From assembly GCF_000004075.3 (NCBI RefSeq), contig NC_026658.2, positions 2,914,001 to 2,978,000 on the forward strand: DNA of 64,000 nt, read 5' to 3'. The translations under genes and the position numbers were made by a program. Below the pieces are notes generated by a model that did no database searches, was not told the origin of the DNA, and saw only the letters and a program-made list of their open reading frames with translations. The DNA is from Cucumis sativus. Taxonomy: Eukaryota; Streptophyta; Magnoliopsida; Cucurbitales; Cucurbitaceae. Positions 37,341 through 49,527 of the stretch are shown here, piece by piece. Each line of letters opens with the position of its first letter. Within the stretch, counting starts at the first letter, position 1.

Positions 37341-40300
37341 TGGGAAGAAATTGAGAATGGCGGTGATTGAAGGTTGGAGACAAAGTTTGCCATTAAGGAG
37401 GAGTAAATTTGACTTTGGAGGTTTTTGAAAGAGAGGAAGAAGAGAGAGGAAAAAGAGAGAGAAAGAGATGGTTGAAGAATGGGTGTAGGGAGCTTGCATG
37501 TTGAACACATATGCCATTTCATTACATCACTAACTTATCGTTTTATTTCTTTCTTTTTTACACAAACCAACTTAATCCTTCTCTATATATTTTCTTTTCC
37601 TTTTATATTTGACCAACTATTGTTTTTTCCATTCTTACTATGTCACACAAAATAATACTTTTTTTTATTTTTAACTTTATCATTTCCAAAATATATTAAA
37701 TCTACTTACACATATTCTTTTTAATATTCGTTACCCATTTACAGTAATTTTTTTAATTTATATTTCTTTTTAAAAATGATAGTTTTGAATTTTAAATTAT
37801 GCACAACATTTTTAAAAAAAATTAAATTGTATCTTAACAAATATTTAAAAAGTTACTGGAAAATGAAAAGATGTTATATATCATTTGTTTCATCTAAAAT
37901 AATCATCTTTAAATCATTAACTAAATCAATTTTATTACCACCTTAATTTATATAAATCATTTTGTGAATCCTATTATGTATGCATTACTAAATTCAATCA
38001 TTTTGTGAATGATATTACCCCATCATTGGCAACCGTTTGCTCATTTTTTTTAAACTTTTAAAAAGTAATAATTTAGTTGATTGATTTAGTGGTTTAAGTT
38101 AACTTTTGCATCATTACCATCACAATTGTAGAAATAATAATTAATTGTATAGTAATAATTTTTTAAAAAATTGCAAATATAATCAAATATAAATTTTTCT
38201 ATATTTACGTGGATGATTTAAATTTAATTACTATAATTACAACTATTCTTTTATTTGATTTAGTAATTATCTAGTTTTTAGTGCAACTAGAATTCATGCA
38301 TGTCAATTTTCATTTTAATATTCATTTTAATAGAAGTATATATTGTATAAAGGTATGTTTTCTATATTAAATTTTAATTTTAATTATGGAATCAAAACAT
38401 TGCATAAGTGTATATAAGTAATGGAAAACAGTGACAAAGGATGAATTTGAGAGAAAATTGAGTGAAATTTTATAACATAATTATGTTGAGTCGCTAGTCA
38501 TCTATAAGTTGAAGCATGCTCCATTTATCAAAATGAGAGTCTCTAGTGTAGTTTAAATAACTCTCATCTCACTCTTTATTTATGGCAGTGGAAAAATAAT
38601 AGATTAATGAAAATTAAAAAAAGTATATTACTTTGAACCTGTTTACTACTATTATACAATTATATTTACATCTGGCATTGTTTATATCCAAATCTTTAAT
38701 GAAATAACACAATGTAATTGGTGAGTTATAAGAAGGCTCAATTTGATTATTACATCTAAAAATTATGTCCGATCATTACCATTATCAATATATATATAGT
38801 TAATTACAACTGAACATTTTCAATTTTGACATCTTTACAATTACTATTAATGATATCAATTTTACTTAACCCTCAAAAGTAGAGATAAAGGTAACAATAA
38901 CAGTAAATTTGCAAAACTTATAATAGAAATGGTCTAATTAAGTTTACGATTCAAGTCATTTATCGTTTGTCCATCAATGAAACTTTGGTATGATTACTTC
39001 CTTCATGATTTTCATGATTTTAGATATTAAAAAGAAAAGAAAAGAAAAGTAGTTTTGAGTTTTGTAGATGGTAATTTGAGAAAACAGTAGTAGGAGTATT
39101 ATTTGTAAGGAACTAAAGTTTAGGTCAAATCCACAGACTTTGTATATTAAATTATATTGTTTACCCTCACATTAATTGTATATATATACCCATGATGTCA
39201 CTTATGTCGTCGTCGAAACTCATATATTTCTACCCTTTCTTAATTTCTTTGAGACAGTGTTCCAACATCCATGGATGGAGTCAGTTCTTTTGAACCGACT
39301 GAATAATTAAATTATTTTACGTAGCCTTAAGAGTTAAGCAGCTTCAATATTTATGATTGTTTTTGTTTTCGTTTGCTATTTTATTGCTTTTTATTAATTA
39401 GAAAAGGCCCCTAGTGTTACTGTTAAGAGGGCTGGTGAAGCTTTTTGGTGACACTCAACAGCTGAGTGAAGTTGGTTTCTTTGATCTTAAGCGGTGTAAA
39501 CTTTTGTAATGTTATTTAATTCATTCTTCATAGATAAGTTCTTATATTATATTTTCCTCCACTCATGCATTAAAATATTTGTAAGATGCCACTTACTAAT
39601 CAGAAAGAGTTACGTAAGGAATTTCGTGAGTCATGCATGCATATTTGATTACTGCATTTAGTTGCTGGTTTTGAAAACTTAAATTAGAATTCAGAACAGT
39701 AACGCCATGACTTCATATACGACTATTGTAACCTTTGAAAATATAAAAGGATGTGCATTTTTAAAGCAAATGAAAAAGGATTTTAGGATATTATTTTATA
39801 TAATTTAACCAAATTTGTATACTTCGTCCAATGTGAACTTTGATGATTAAAAACATGATATAATTATTGGTTCTAAAAGGTTATCTTTGATATGGTGCTT
39901 TTAAGAAACTAGATTTTATTAACGTTTTAGTGTTAATAAGACTCAATTTTTGTATAGGAATGTAGGTGATATATGTAGACTAATAATGAAAAGAATTAGA
40001 ATGAATAAAAGCAAACTAAACTATGAAATTAAACAAAAAAGAAAATATATCATTGTTTAAAAAAGCTTCCCATTTAACTATTTGATTCTAAAGATTCAAA
40101 TGTAAACTAGTTTTATTAGAAGGAAAAGTATATAAAAATTTCTGAAGTAAAATTAATAATAGCGGTGATACAATTAGTAATTGGAATACAATTTAAATTT
40201 TTTCTCTATTATAACATTTATGACTTTCTATCTAAACTAAAATAATATTCACATCGACAAAGATTATTAAAACGTACACATATATATATTAACCAGTTTC

Positions 40301-42978
40301 ATAAGTTATATAAGTGTTTAAAACTACGTTACTCGACCAAAAAAACACTTCAATATTCTTTGCTCAAAGTTGACATTTAAATATAGTCTCGTGATCTACT
40401 TTGCCAAGTAAAGAATATTACCACTCTCTTATGGCACAATGTGCCCCACACTTAATTAGTCACCTCTTTTCTCTTCCATTCTTTCAAAAACTATTTAATT
40501 AGACCCCATTTTGATAAAATGATTGGGAGTTATTTAATTTGTTTTTAATTATTATATTACAATCTATAGATTAGTACGATCCACATATGCTGTAATAATC
40601 ACTAACTATCATAATTAACTTCATGTCTCTCGTGTTTATTGGTTTTTATTTTTCGTTTGTGAAAATCAAGCCTATTTCCTCTCAACATATTACAATGAAT
40701 TTTATTTTCATAAAGTAAAAGAGTTAAATTATTTAGTCAAATTTGAAAACTAATTTTTTTTTTTTGTTTTCAAAACATGGATGAATCGTTAAAAACATCG
40801 GTAAAAAGTAAATATAACTAAGCGAACATTTATATATATAAACTTAATTTTAATTTTTTTTTTAAAAAAAAAGAGCTAGGTCGTTATTAAAGATGACCTA
40901 ATCAATTGTGATTGGAAATCAAATCATTAAGCTTGTTGCAATGATCATATTCAATTAACTATGCTATCCTTTTTAAAAAAACATATATTCTTAAAATAAA
41001 AGATTGGTACAAGCTTGAGTATCTAATCAAATTAAGTTTGTGAAATATTAATTAATTTTATTAAAATGGATGTGAACTGAATTAGAGAAAAGAATATAGG
41101 TTGGTTATGGATTAGATCAATGAAACCACATTCTACTTAACATCGGTAAAGCATATATTGTTTGAACTAAACAAAATCAAACTATTAAACTATACTTGTT
41201 TGGATGAAAAGTATTTGAGAATATTGTCTCCTCCCTTTCAACTCAAACATGAGTGGAATTGGAGATGAGGAAATCATTGCTATTATCCACATAAAGTTGA
41301 ATCCTTTCCCAAATTGCTCTTAGTCATTTTTTATCACGTGCATAGCAAAACATATGTTTAAGCTTTAACAATAATGTCTTTCATCAACAAATTATTTATG
41401 TTTCCTTTACATATATATATATATATATACATGTAAACTTTTTCTCTATACATTTGATTTGTACTTTAGTCTTTCATTTTGAGAGAAATAGATTCAAAAT
41501 GTTTGATTTTTTTGATTTAGAGTATAATCTTAAGCACTAGGGGATGAGGATTAAATTGATTTATTTACCCTTTCCTAATAATTTAAAATGTAATAAATAA
41601 TTACTATTTAAGTATTATGTAATAATACACATCCTAAGAACTACATTTACACGGTTCAAAAGTAATCCATCAACAGTAATGTAAAGAGTGGACACCAATT
41701 GATTACTTTTTGTTGTTTACTTGTTTTTTTTTTTATATATATAATCTTAATCAAATGTGGTTTTTGAAATTTGTAATCAAATTCTATAATTTGATTGAAG
41801 AATAAAAGTTATATCGAATTGAAACGGAAGATTACATGAGATTCACTATTTTTATTGTTACAGTTACAAATATTGTTACTATAACAATATGAAAACTATG
41901 AAATTGTCATGCTTAATTTATTGTTACGGTTATCGTTATTGTCGTGGTCAATCAATAACGGTAAAGGTAACAGTAAAATGTGATAGATGTATATATTTCT
42001 AGGTAGGTAAGCACGATTAAAAGCAATGCATTCATTCCACCAAGTGTGGTCTAACGGTAACTTTCTTACGCAAAGATGAAGAGAAGAAAGAGTTAGACTT
42101 TGTTGTCTCGCTATGAAAACATAGTCTTTTACCTTTCATTCAAATGCCAACATTTCTCCTGCTAATGTGAATATGAGTTCATATATGATCAATTAATAGA
42201 ACGATAATTTTCAACAAGAATTTCAACCGTGACTTTTGAAACAAGAACTACTTTCCTGTCGACCACTACTAAAACAAATAGATACTTCTTCAATTTTATT
42301 TTTAATGAATCTCATTTCGACTACAATGCGGTTTGGTATCTAATTCTAAAATAATTTTATTTTAAAAGTTTAAAGTGATGATCTTTGCAATTTTCATTGT
42401 TGTTTCTTAGTTTGAAATTCAATAATTCATCAATCAACACACGACTAAAATTAGGAAGCGTCATAAGATACCCTTAAAAGATGGTTAAAAACATTCATTA
42501 GATTTCAAAAACATTTATCCAAGTTGTTTAAAAAATGAAAATTTCTAACTTAGCATGATCTTTTTTTTTTTTTTTCTGTTTAAGAAGAGTTGTATAAAAG
42601 GTTTTGTTTGTAAAAAGATTGATTTCAATTTAATATTATTATTATTAGTAGTACAAAAAGTTTTCATAGAACTTCGTAACAATATAGTTCTTTTTTTGTT
42701 TTTTATTTATTATTTTAAAGATTTTACGATATAGTTTTTGAATAGTTTAAAATAATTTGTAATATTTAATTAATTATTGTGTACTTTTAGATTCTATGAA
42801 AATGTTTTTTAACGTAGAAATCTTTGTCAACCTAAAGTATTGTGTTCATATAAAAAAAAATCAGCATTAGAAATATTTTTTTCTTAAATAATACGAAAAG
42901 TGTCTTGCAAAATAATAAAAACAAAAATTAACGTGATGTCAAGCTACCAATATTTTGATGCCTAACTCAAAACAATAA

Positions 42979-43433
42979 GTATGTGTTTGGAAGAGGGACA
43001 CAACTATTAAGAAAAATGATTGTGATAATCTTAGGATTATAATAATCCTAGTGTTATGATAATACGTGTTTGAGGTTAGAGTTATTATTGGTAGTGTTAT
43101 GGTAATATTTGTTTGAAAGAAGCAATATGAAGGATAGTGTTACGATAATATTTGTTTGAGGAAAGAATTATTGTGGTAGTATTATGATAATATGCGTTTG
43201 GAGAAAAATTTATAATTGTAGTGTTATTATAAGATGTGTTTGGAAAAAAGTTATGAGTGTAGTATAATAATAAGATGAAGTAGGAAAATTTGTAGTTATG
43301 AGAAGATAAAAGTAGGAAAATATATAGGTTTATTAAACCCTAATCCCAAAAATGTAAACCGTTTGCCCAAATAAAGTTTGGATCATAACTCTTTTCCTAA
43401 CCCCTAAATTCCCACCCCAAACACACCCTAGTA
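42979..43433. mobile_element. possible MITE enclosing a minisatellite
   Basis: The left border region reads TATGTGTTTGGAAGAGGGA at about 42980 and the right reads CCCACCCCAAACACACCC near 43415-43432. These are inverted GTGTTTGG-type ends, the style of several small plant DNA elements. The interior is the 42-bp tandem array. No clear target-site duplication was found, so the class is uncertain. Confidence 0.4.
43049..43285. repeat. 42-bp minisatellite, six diverged units
   Basis: Units start at 43049, 43092, 43135, 43177, 43219 and 43260. Each begins TAGTGTTATGATAATATG-like followed by TGTTTG and a purine-rich tail. The period drifts 43, 43, 42, 42, 41. The array is non-coding and degenerate, so it is old. 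Confidence 0.88.
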
Positions 43434-44692
43434 GATTACTAAGTAATTTTATAGCAAATAAGAGCATGGAATTTTTTGTGTACCCATGGTGATTGCTCTA
43501 TATATATATTATTGCTTATATAGTGCTTACCTTTAGGTAAGATAACACTCAAATTCATCGTTGCTCTCTTTTTAATTTTTAGAAGTATTGAGTTATTGGT
43601 TGAATGATTGTCTTATGTCACTACTTACTCTAATAACCAATCAAATTATGTGTCAACTCAATTCTCAATGCGGTTTTTTGTTATGAATATATATCGTTGT
43701 AAGGAATTTGGACCAATAATTGTCGGAGTTCAACTAGTCACTTGGTCTGACAAAGTGTAAAGATAGTCTCTAGGTCTTGTTGAGCGCGCTCCAACGAGAC
43801 TAAAGGTCTTCCCTAATTTTTTGCAAATTCACCTGGATCGATCTTTTAAAGCAATGATTAGCTATGAATTCTATCAACCTTGGCTCATCCATTTTAGCTG
43901 CATCTTAAGAATGACACAAACTAAATTTTTACATGCTAATTAAATTATTTGCAAATTCACTTTGCACTAATTTATAACAGTGTTAGAGCAGTTTGATTTC
44001 CATGGAACAAAGAAACTTCTTCAAACATTTCTTGACATAATTTTTCTTCTTCTACTTTTGTTAGAGATTGTACATATATATAGAGCATAACCAAATGAAT
44101 TTGAACCAGACTATATATATCAGTGTGGCTCACAATTTATTGGTTTGACATTTGATGATCCATTAACACGATTAGGTCAAAGACATGATTCTTATAACAC
44201 TCCATGAGGTAAAGGTTTTCACAATTATATGATATTATCTATTTTAGACATAAGTTTTAACAATATCAACTAAATTGATACATATTAAAGTTAATAAGCT
44301 ATATATTTGAATGGATGGGGAGATGATATTGGAACTTTTGATCTAACTAAAAGATTTTAACCAATAAAACAATGAAGAAGTTGGCTGGTGGACTGAACTA
44401 AAACTTTGTTAATTTTTGATGAGAAAAGAAAAAGAAAGAGATCAAAGAAAGAAAAATGTATCATAAAATTTACACAAATCTTTATAACAAAGGAAAAAGT
44501 AAACATTCCTTTCCATGTCACTAAGTTGTCATCATGTACCAAAGATTCTCTGCCATACTCAAATTTATACTAAATTTCCAGACTTGATAATCTAAATTTT
44601 GCATATTATTAAATAAATTAGATCAAATATCTTTCAAAACTTTCAAAAGAAAAAACCTTTTTCATTCAATAATAGAATAAAAAGTAGAAAAA

Positions 44693-44726
44693 AAAAAGAA
44701 AAGAAAAGAAAAGAAAAGAAAAGAAG
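44693..44726. repeat. (AAAAG)n microsatellite
   Basis: Six or so AAAAG units preceded by a poly(A) run, just upstream of the leader of the DUF630/632 gene. Confidence 0.85.
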
Positions 44727-44769
44727 AAGAATATTCAAAATTCAATTTATCTTATTTTCCCTTTCTCTC

Positions 44770-45832
44770 TCATTCCACTAAACAGAGAAACAGAGCAGTA
44801 CAGAGAGCTCCATTAGTGTAAAAATGGCGAAGTTAGCTGGCAAAAGTTGCTACAAAACAAAACGCAATTTCCCTAAAAACCGGATTTTAAGGAGCCGTTG
44901 CACTTTCTCTTGTGAAAATCAAGGGCAATTCCGTCATCTACCCATCTTTTCCATTAAATGTTCTCTCTCTCCCTTTTCTGACACTAATTTCCTCTGTTCT
45001 GCTTAGTGTGAAAGGTTTTTGCTTTAGTTTTTCTTTCATTTTCTTTTGTCCTTCCCATAAAAAGGAATGGCCATTATAATTCTTTAATTGAAACAGTGAA
45101 GTATGAATGTTTTCTAATAACTTATGTTTTTTCTTTTGAATTTTTTTGGGTGAAAATCTACACATTTTTCGAGGAGTTTCTTGCCATGGTGATTGTGTAA
45201 GCAGATTCCCACTAAGCTCTCTCTTTCTTTCCTTCTTAGGTTTTATTGATCTCCATTTTGCTTCATCATTACTGCCTTTCCCTCTCTATTTCTGCAAAAA
45301 TCTTCGTTTCAGAGGTTCATTGAATACTAATAATCTCTGAGATCGTTTCGTTTTTTCTCTTTCATTCTCTTCAAGTTTTGTATTTGATGGGTTTGAATTT
45401 ATGAGCTCTTGCTCACTGAACTTTCTAGCTTTGCTCTCTTTCGTGCTTCAAAACAAGGTAATAATCCTCTGTTTTCTTTTGTCATATTGTGAAATGTAAT
45501 GTGAAGAAAACTCTGTCTTCTTAAGCACATTCCCTTTTGTGTGTCTTGTCCTTTTCTTTACAAACACGCTTTCCTGTAGTGGGTTCTTGATTTCGTGCTG
45601 AGTTTTTGAGTTGTTCGTTGAAAAGAGGCTGCTCTGTTTTTCTATACAGGTTTCGCTTTGTTTTGCTCTGTTTCTCGTATTCATCTCGATGCTCTACAAT
45701 GTCTGATGCTGGTGGATTTCTTTGAAAATCGAGTCCGGAAGCCATTGATTACAAAGTGAGTGTTCTTTTAATTAGTATTTTATGGCTTCGACCTCAATTT
45801 CATGACCTGGGTAGTGAAAGTTTTGGCGAGAA
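44770..45832 (+). promoter_or_regulatory. promoter and long 5' leader of the DUF630/632 gene
   Basis: About 1 kb of CT-rich sequence with several short upstream frames (for example ATG at 44824), typical of a plant leader. AACAAGGTAATAATCC at about 45456 and TATACAGGTTTCG at about 45645 could be donor and acceptor of a leader intron. No conserved protein is encoded. Exact transcript boundaries cannot be fixed by reading. Confidence 0.45.
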
Positions 45833-48615
45833 ATGGGTGGTACGAACTCCAAAATCGAGAACAACGAAGCCCTACGCCTTTGTAAGGAGCGAAAACGGTA
45901 CATCAAACAGGCCATCGATTCGAGATACGCTCTAGCCGCTGCGCATGTTTGTTACGTTCAGGCCCTCAGAAACGTCGGCGTTTCTCTCCGACGATATGCC
46001 GAGGCTGAGGTGTTGATAGAATCGTCTTTGTCAACATCGGCTACCGAGATCGACAAAACGCCGTCGCATTCCTCTTATCCGTCTCCATGTCCGTCGCACA
46101 CTGCCGATGCTTCGGAGTCTCCATTGCAGGAAAGCCCCATTTCTCCGCCGATAGCCACTATTAGTTACATGGTCGCCGGAGGTGGAACTCCTCTTACTGT
46201 CAAGGTCCGGCCAAAGTAACCATAGTTTTGTGTATGAAGAATCAGTTGCTGATTCTTCCCCATTGCCTCCACCACCCCCGCCGCCACTCCACGAGTCAGG
46301 GCCGTCTTGGATTACTTTGATACCAATGATGAAATTGAGAGCTTTAGGTTTTTGGGGACTGGTGGAATGGATGTGAGCTTTGAGGATGAGAGAATGTGGA
46401 AGCAATTTAAGGGAGAAATGATTGATCCCACCAAAGATAAATCTCATGAAGGAACTTCAAAGCTAGAAGCAGTGCAAAAAGCTGGTGATAATGGTGAGAA
46501 TTTGAGTTCCTTTGAGGCTGTTGAAGAAAGAAATTTGGAGATGACGAGACGGGAAGATAAAGAGGTTAATTCGGCAAGTTTATCAAACAAAGTTGTGCTT
46601 GAACAATCTGCTTCGAGAGGCGGGATGGAGTTGGAGAAGAGATTGTGTACTGAACAAGAGGATCCCTCAGAGTTTATTACTCATAGAGCTAAAGATTTTC
46701 TTTCCAGCATTAAGGAGATCGATAATCGGTTTCAGAGAGCTTCGGAATCTGGGAGGGAGATCTCTAGAATGCTTGAAGCCAATAAAATCAGAGTTGGATA
46801 CCTTGAAGAAAACGGTACATTGAAGAAAAAATGTCAATTAACTGACTAATTTGCTTGAGTTAGTTATAGCTGTTCATATGTGTATTTGATTAGTTCATTA
46901 ATTTCCACTGTTGTATCTCAACTCTTGCAGGAAGTATATCCGGTTTTGCTTTTCTCGACCCTTTACGTCGATTACGACTTGTTTGTTGTCCTGCAAAACC
47001 TGCCCTCTATTCTCATGGTAAAGTTCTTTTTGGATGAAAGAGATAGAACCCTTGAATTTAATATTCTGATATAGCCCTTTCCTTGTTAAGCCTGCTGTAT
47101 TAATAGAGTCATAATGTATATGTAGAAGAAGCTCATAAGACAAAAGTGATTACATGGAAAAGGTCAACATCAACTCGGTCATCTTCATCAAGGAATCCTC
47201 TTGCTGCCAAAGATGACGATGACAGTGGAAGTGAGTTTGTAGAAGAGTTCTGTATGATCTCTGGAAGTCATTCCTCTACCTTGGATCGGCTTTACGCGTG
47301 GGAGAGGAAACTCTACGATGAAGTCAAGGTACGTCGATGATATCATGGTGAAGTATCATTGGCAAAAGTTTATCGTATAGATGATATCTTGAGCTCATCA
47401 TTTCAGTAATTGCATTCTAGCTTAAATCTTATAGATTGATGAACCATTTTTATGATATACAAAATGGTGAAGTATCATTAGCAAAAGTTTATCATACAGA
47501 TGTTATCTTGAGCTGATTGTTTAGGTTATTGAAATCTTGAATAAGATTTTGGTGATCAATTTGCATTTTGACCTCTTTTTTTAATAAGATTTGTCTTTTC
47601 ATATCACTCGTGCTTTTAGGCAAGCGAATCCATTAGGAAGGAGTATGATCGTAAGTGTGATCAACTCAGATATCTATTTGCAAAGGATTACAGTACACAA
47701 GTCATCGACAAAACGAGGGCAGTTGTCAAGGATCTGCACTCCCGGATACGAGTTGCAATTTATTCTGTTGATTCAATATCAAAACGCATTGAGAAAATGA
47801 GGGATGAAGAGATGCAGCCACAACTTATTGAGCTCATTCAGGGGTAAGAAGGGATCTTATTTTCCTCTTCACAACCGAAGTGATTAGGCGATATGACTCA
47901 TTTTGTAGCCGGTTATTATAGATTGTTTGCTGTTTTGTCAATACTTTTTTGTTTTCGGTGCAGGTTGATCAGGATGTGGAAGGCGATGCTTGAATGTCAT
48001 CACTCACAGTACATAACAATATCATTGGCATATCATTCAAAGAGTACTGCCATGGGTACACCTCGAGCAGATGCACAGAGGCAGATATCGATCCAACTTC
48101 AACAAGAAATCGAATGTTTTGGCCTAAGCTTTGCAAACTGGATCAACAGCCTTGCATCGTATGTTGGTGCTTTGAACGGCTGGCTACAGCATTGTATTCA
48201 GCCACAGGATCGTTCAAAGAGCAGAAGGCCATTCTCTCCTCGCCGTGTCATTGCCCCACCTATCTTTGTCCTTTGTCGTGATTGGTTAATCGGAATTGAT
48301 GACCTTCCATCCAATGAACTCAGCAATGCCATCAGAGCCTTCTTGGGAGAATTGAACTGTTCAATATCCCAACAAGCTGAACTACAGAGGAAACAGAAGC
48401 TTGTCGAAGCAAACACTGGTGAAGAACTAGAAGGGAAGGCCGACGAAAATGCCACATTCTCTTCAAATATAAGTTGCATACATTCAAGTTTAACAAAAGT
48501 TCTCGATCGACTAACGAAATTTTCTGAGGCCTCACTCAAAATGTACGAAGATGTTAGACAGAAAAGCGAGGCCGCACAATCAACATATTTGAATTATAAG
48601 CCAGTTAGATATTAA
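45833..48615 (+). CDS. DUF630/DUF632 protein (APSR1/NRG2/REL2 type), two compensating indels
   Basis: Exons 45833-46814, 46931-47017, 47126-47328, 47620-47843 and 47964-48615; total 2148 bases, about 715 residues. The N-terminal DUF630 block (MGGTNSKIENNEALRLCKER, then DSRYALAAAHVCYVQALRNV) is followed by a proline-rich linker, the SFRFLGTGGMD motif and the DUF632 domain (WERKLYDEVKASESIRKEYD ... IRMWKAMLECH ... ALNGWLQHC). Family members are plasma-membrane or nuclear proteins tied to nutrient signalling or leaf shape. Gly2 in MGGTNSK could be myristoylated; the Cys3 seen in many relatives is absent. Exon 1 has an extra A at 46213-46215, giving an immediate TAA, and a missing G at 46310/46311. 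Between them the frame is shifted (SNHSFVYEESVADSS is readable one base over), and beyond them it is restored. Read literally, the protein would stop after 128 residues. Confidence 0.88.
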
Positions 48616-49527
48616 CCATGTAATTAAGGGGAAGTACAAATATGTCTCAAGTTGGGCTGAGATGGAATATTTGTATAGTTTTGAGGAATTTGTTGCATGA
48701 TGATGATGCTCATTTTATTCTGCTTCCAGAAATCCTGTTGATTTCTTGAAAGTCAAATTCTTTTCTTTCCTTTTTTCTTCATTATTGTGATCTTAGGCAG
48801 AATCTAATCAATTTAGGACCATTGAATTCTAGGAAAGGCGTTCTAGTTCTAACTAAAGGCCTCAATATCTGTTAGGAATTCCTATTTGTACAAAGTCAAA
48901 GTCCATAATCAAATTCTTGAATATGAATAATGTATGTTGAGAAAAAAAAAATGGTTGAGACCATGAAAATTTAACACCTTAATCGAGATTGAAAGCATAA
49001 AGTGCTTCTCGCTTTAATTCTTCCTTCAATTTTTCATTACATCATCATAAAGCATGTTTTGATCAAAATTGTCAACAAAAATTTAACACCCTTAATTGGA
49101 ACTGAAAGTATTAAAGTGTATCTTGCTTTATTCTTCCTTTAAATTTTCCATTAACTAATCATTAAGATGTAAAAGAATATAAAACAAAATAGTAGAAGAA
49201 AAGCTAACATTGAGTAACAGTTTGGCCAAACTTCTTTGACAGAACAAATCCTTTTAGATAATGTCATTTCTTAACGTAAATATCAATTGCAACCAATATT
49301 TAATCATTGACATTTCTATCAACATCTTATGATCTCCATATTTTATGTATCAATACATAGGAGAAAAGACACCACCATGACAATGGGTATACCAGAATCA
49401 TTTGAGGTTTCAAGAATTGGCAGTCAATGATTTGTATAAGTGATAGTAGAACTTATCGAGGTTTTAGAAGCCTAACCACCCCTACTAATCGCCTTCAAGT
49501 TTGAATACGATTTGCGTGGGTTGGCAA
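48616..49527. other. spacer between convergent 3' ends
   Basis: Contains the 3' UTRs of the DUF630/632 gene (plus) and ACX2 (minus), plus AT-rich filler. Two AAAATTTAACACC words followed by AAAGTG and TCGCTTTA/TTGCTTTA (48965-49020 and 49077-49130) form a weak direct repeat of about 110 bases. No gene. Confidence 0.5.

Larger units (their letters stand above)
37345..44770. other. AT-rich intergenic DNA without recognisable gene
   Basis: About 7.4 kb. No frame above 100 codons and no protein family. It contains poly(A)/poly(T) and TA tracts (41411-41429), a somewhat less AT-rich stretch at 39240-39500 without identifiable content, a TGGTCTAACGGTAA word near 42050 that recalls a tRNA A-box without any tRNA fold, and the 42-bp minisatellite with an associated GTGTTTGG/CCAAACAC inverted pair. 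Confidence 0.65.

Noticed and set aside
39240..39500. Possible microRNA precursor in a less AT-rich stretch
   Set aside because: No match to plant microRNAs I know and no obvious long hairpin on reading.
42030..42150. tRNA or SINE from the TGGTCTAACGGTAA word
   Set aside because: No B-box (GGTTCGAAT-type) at the right distance and no cloverleaf.
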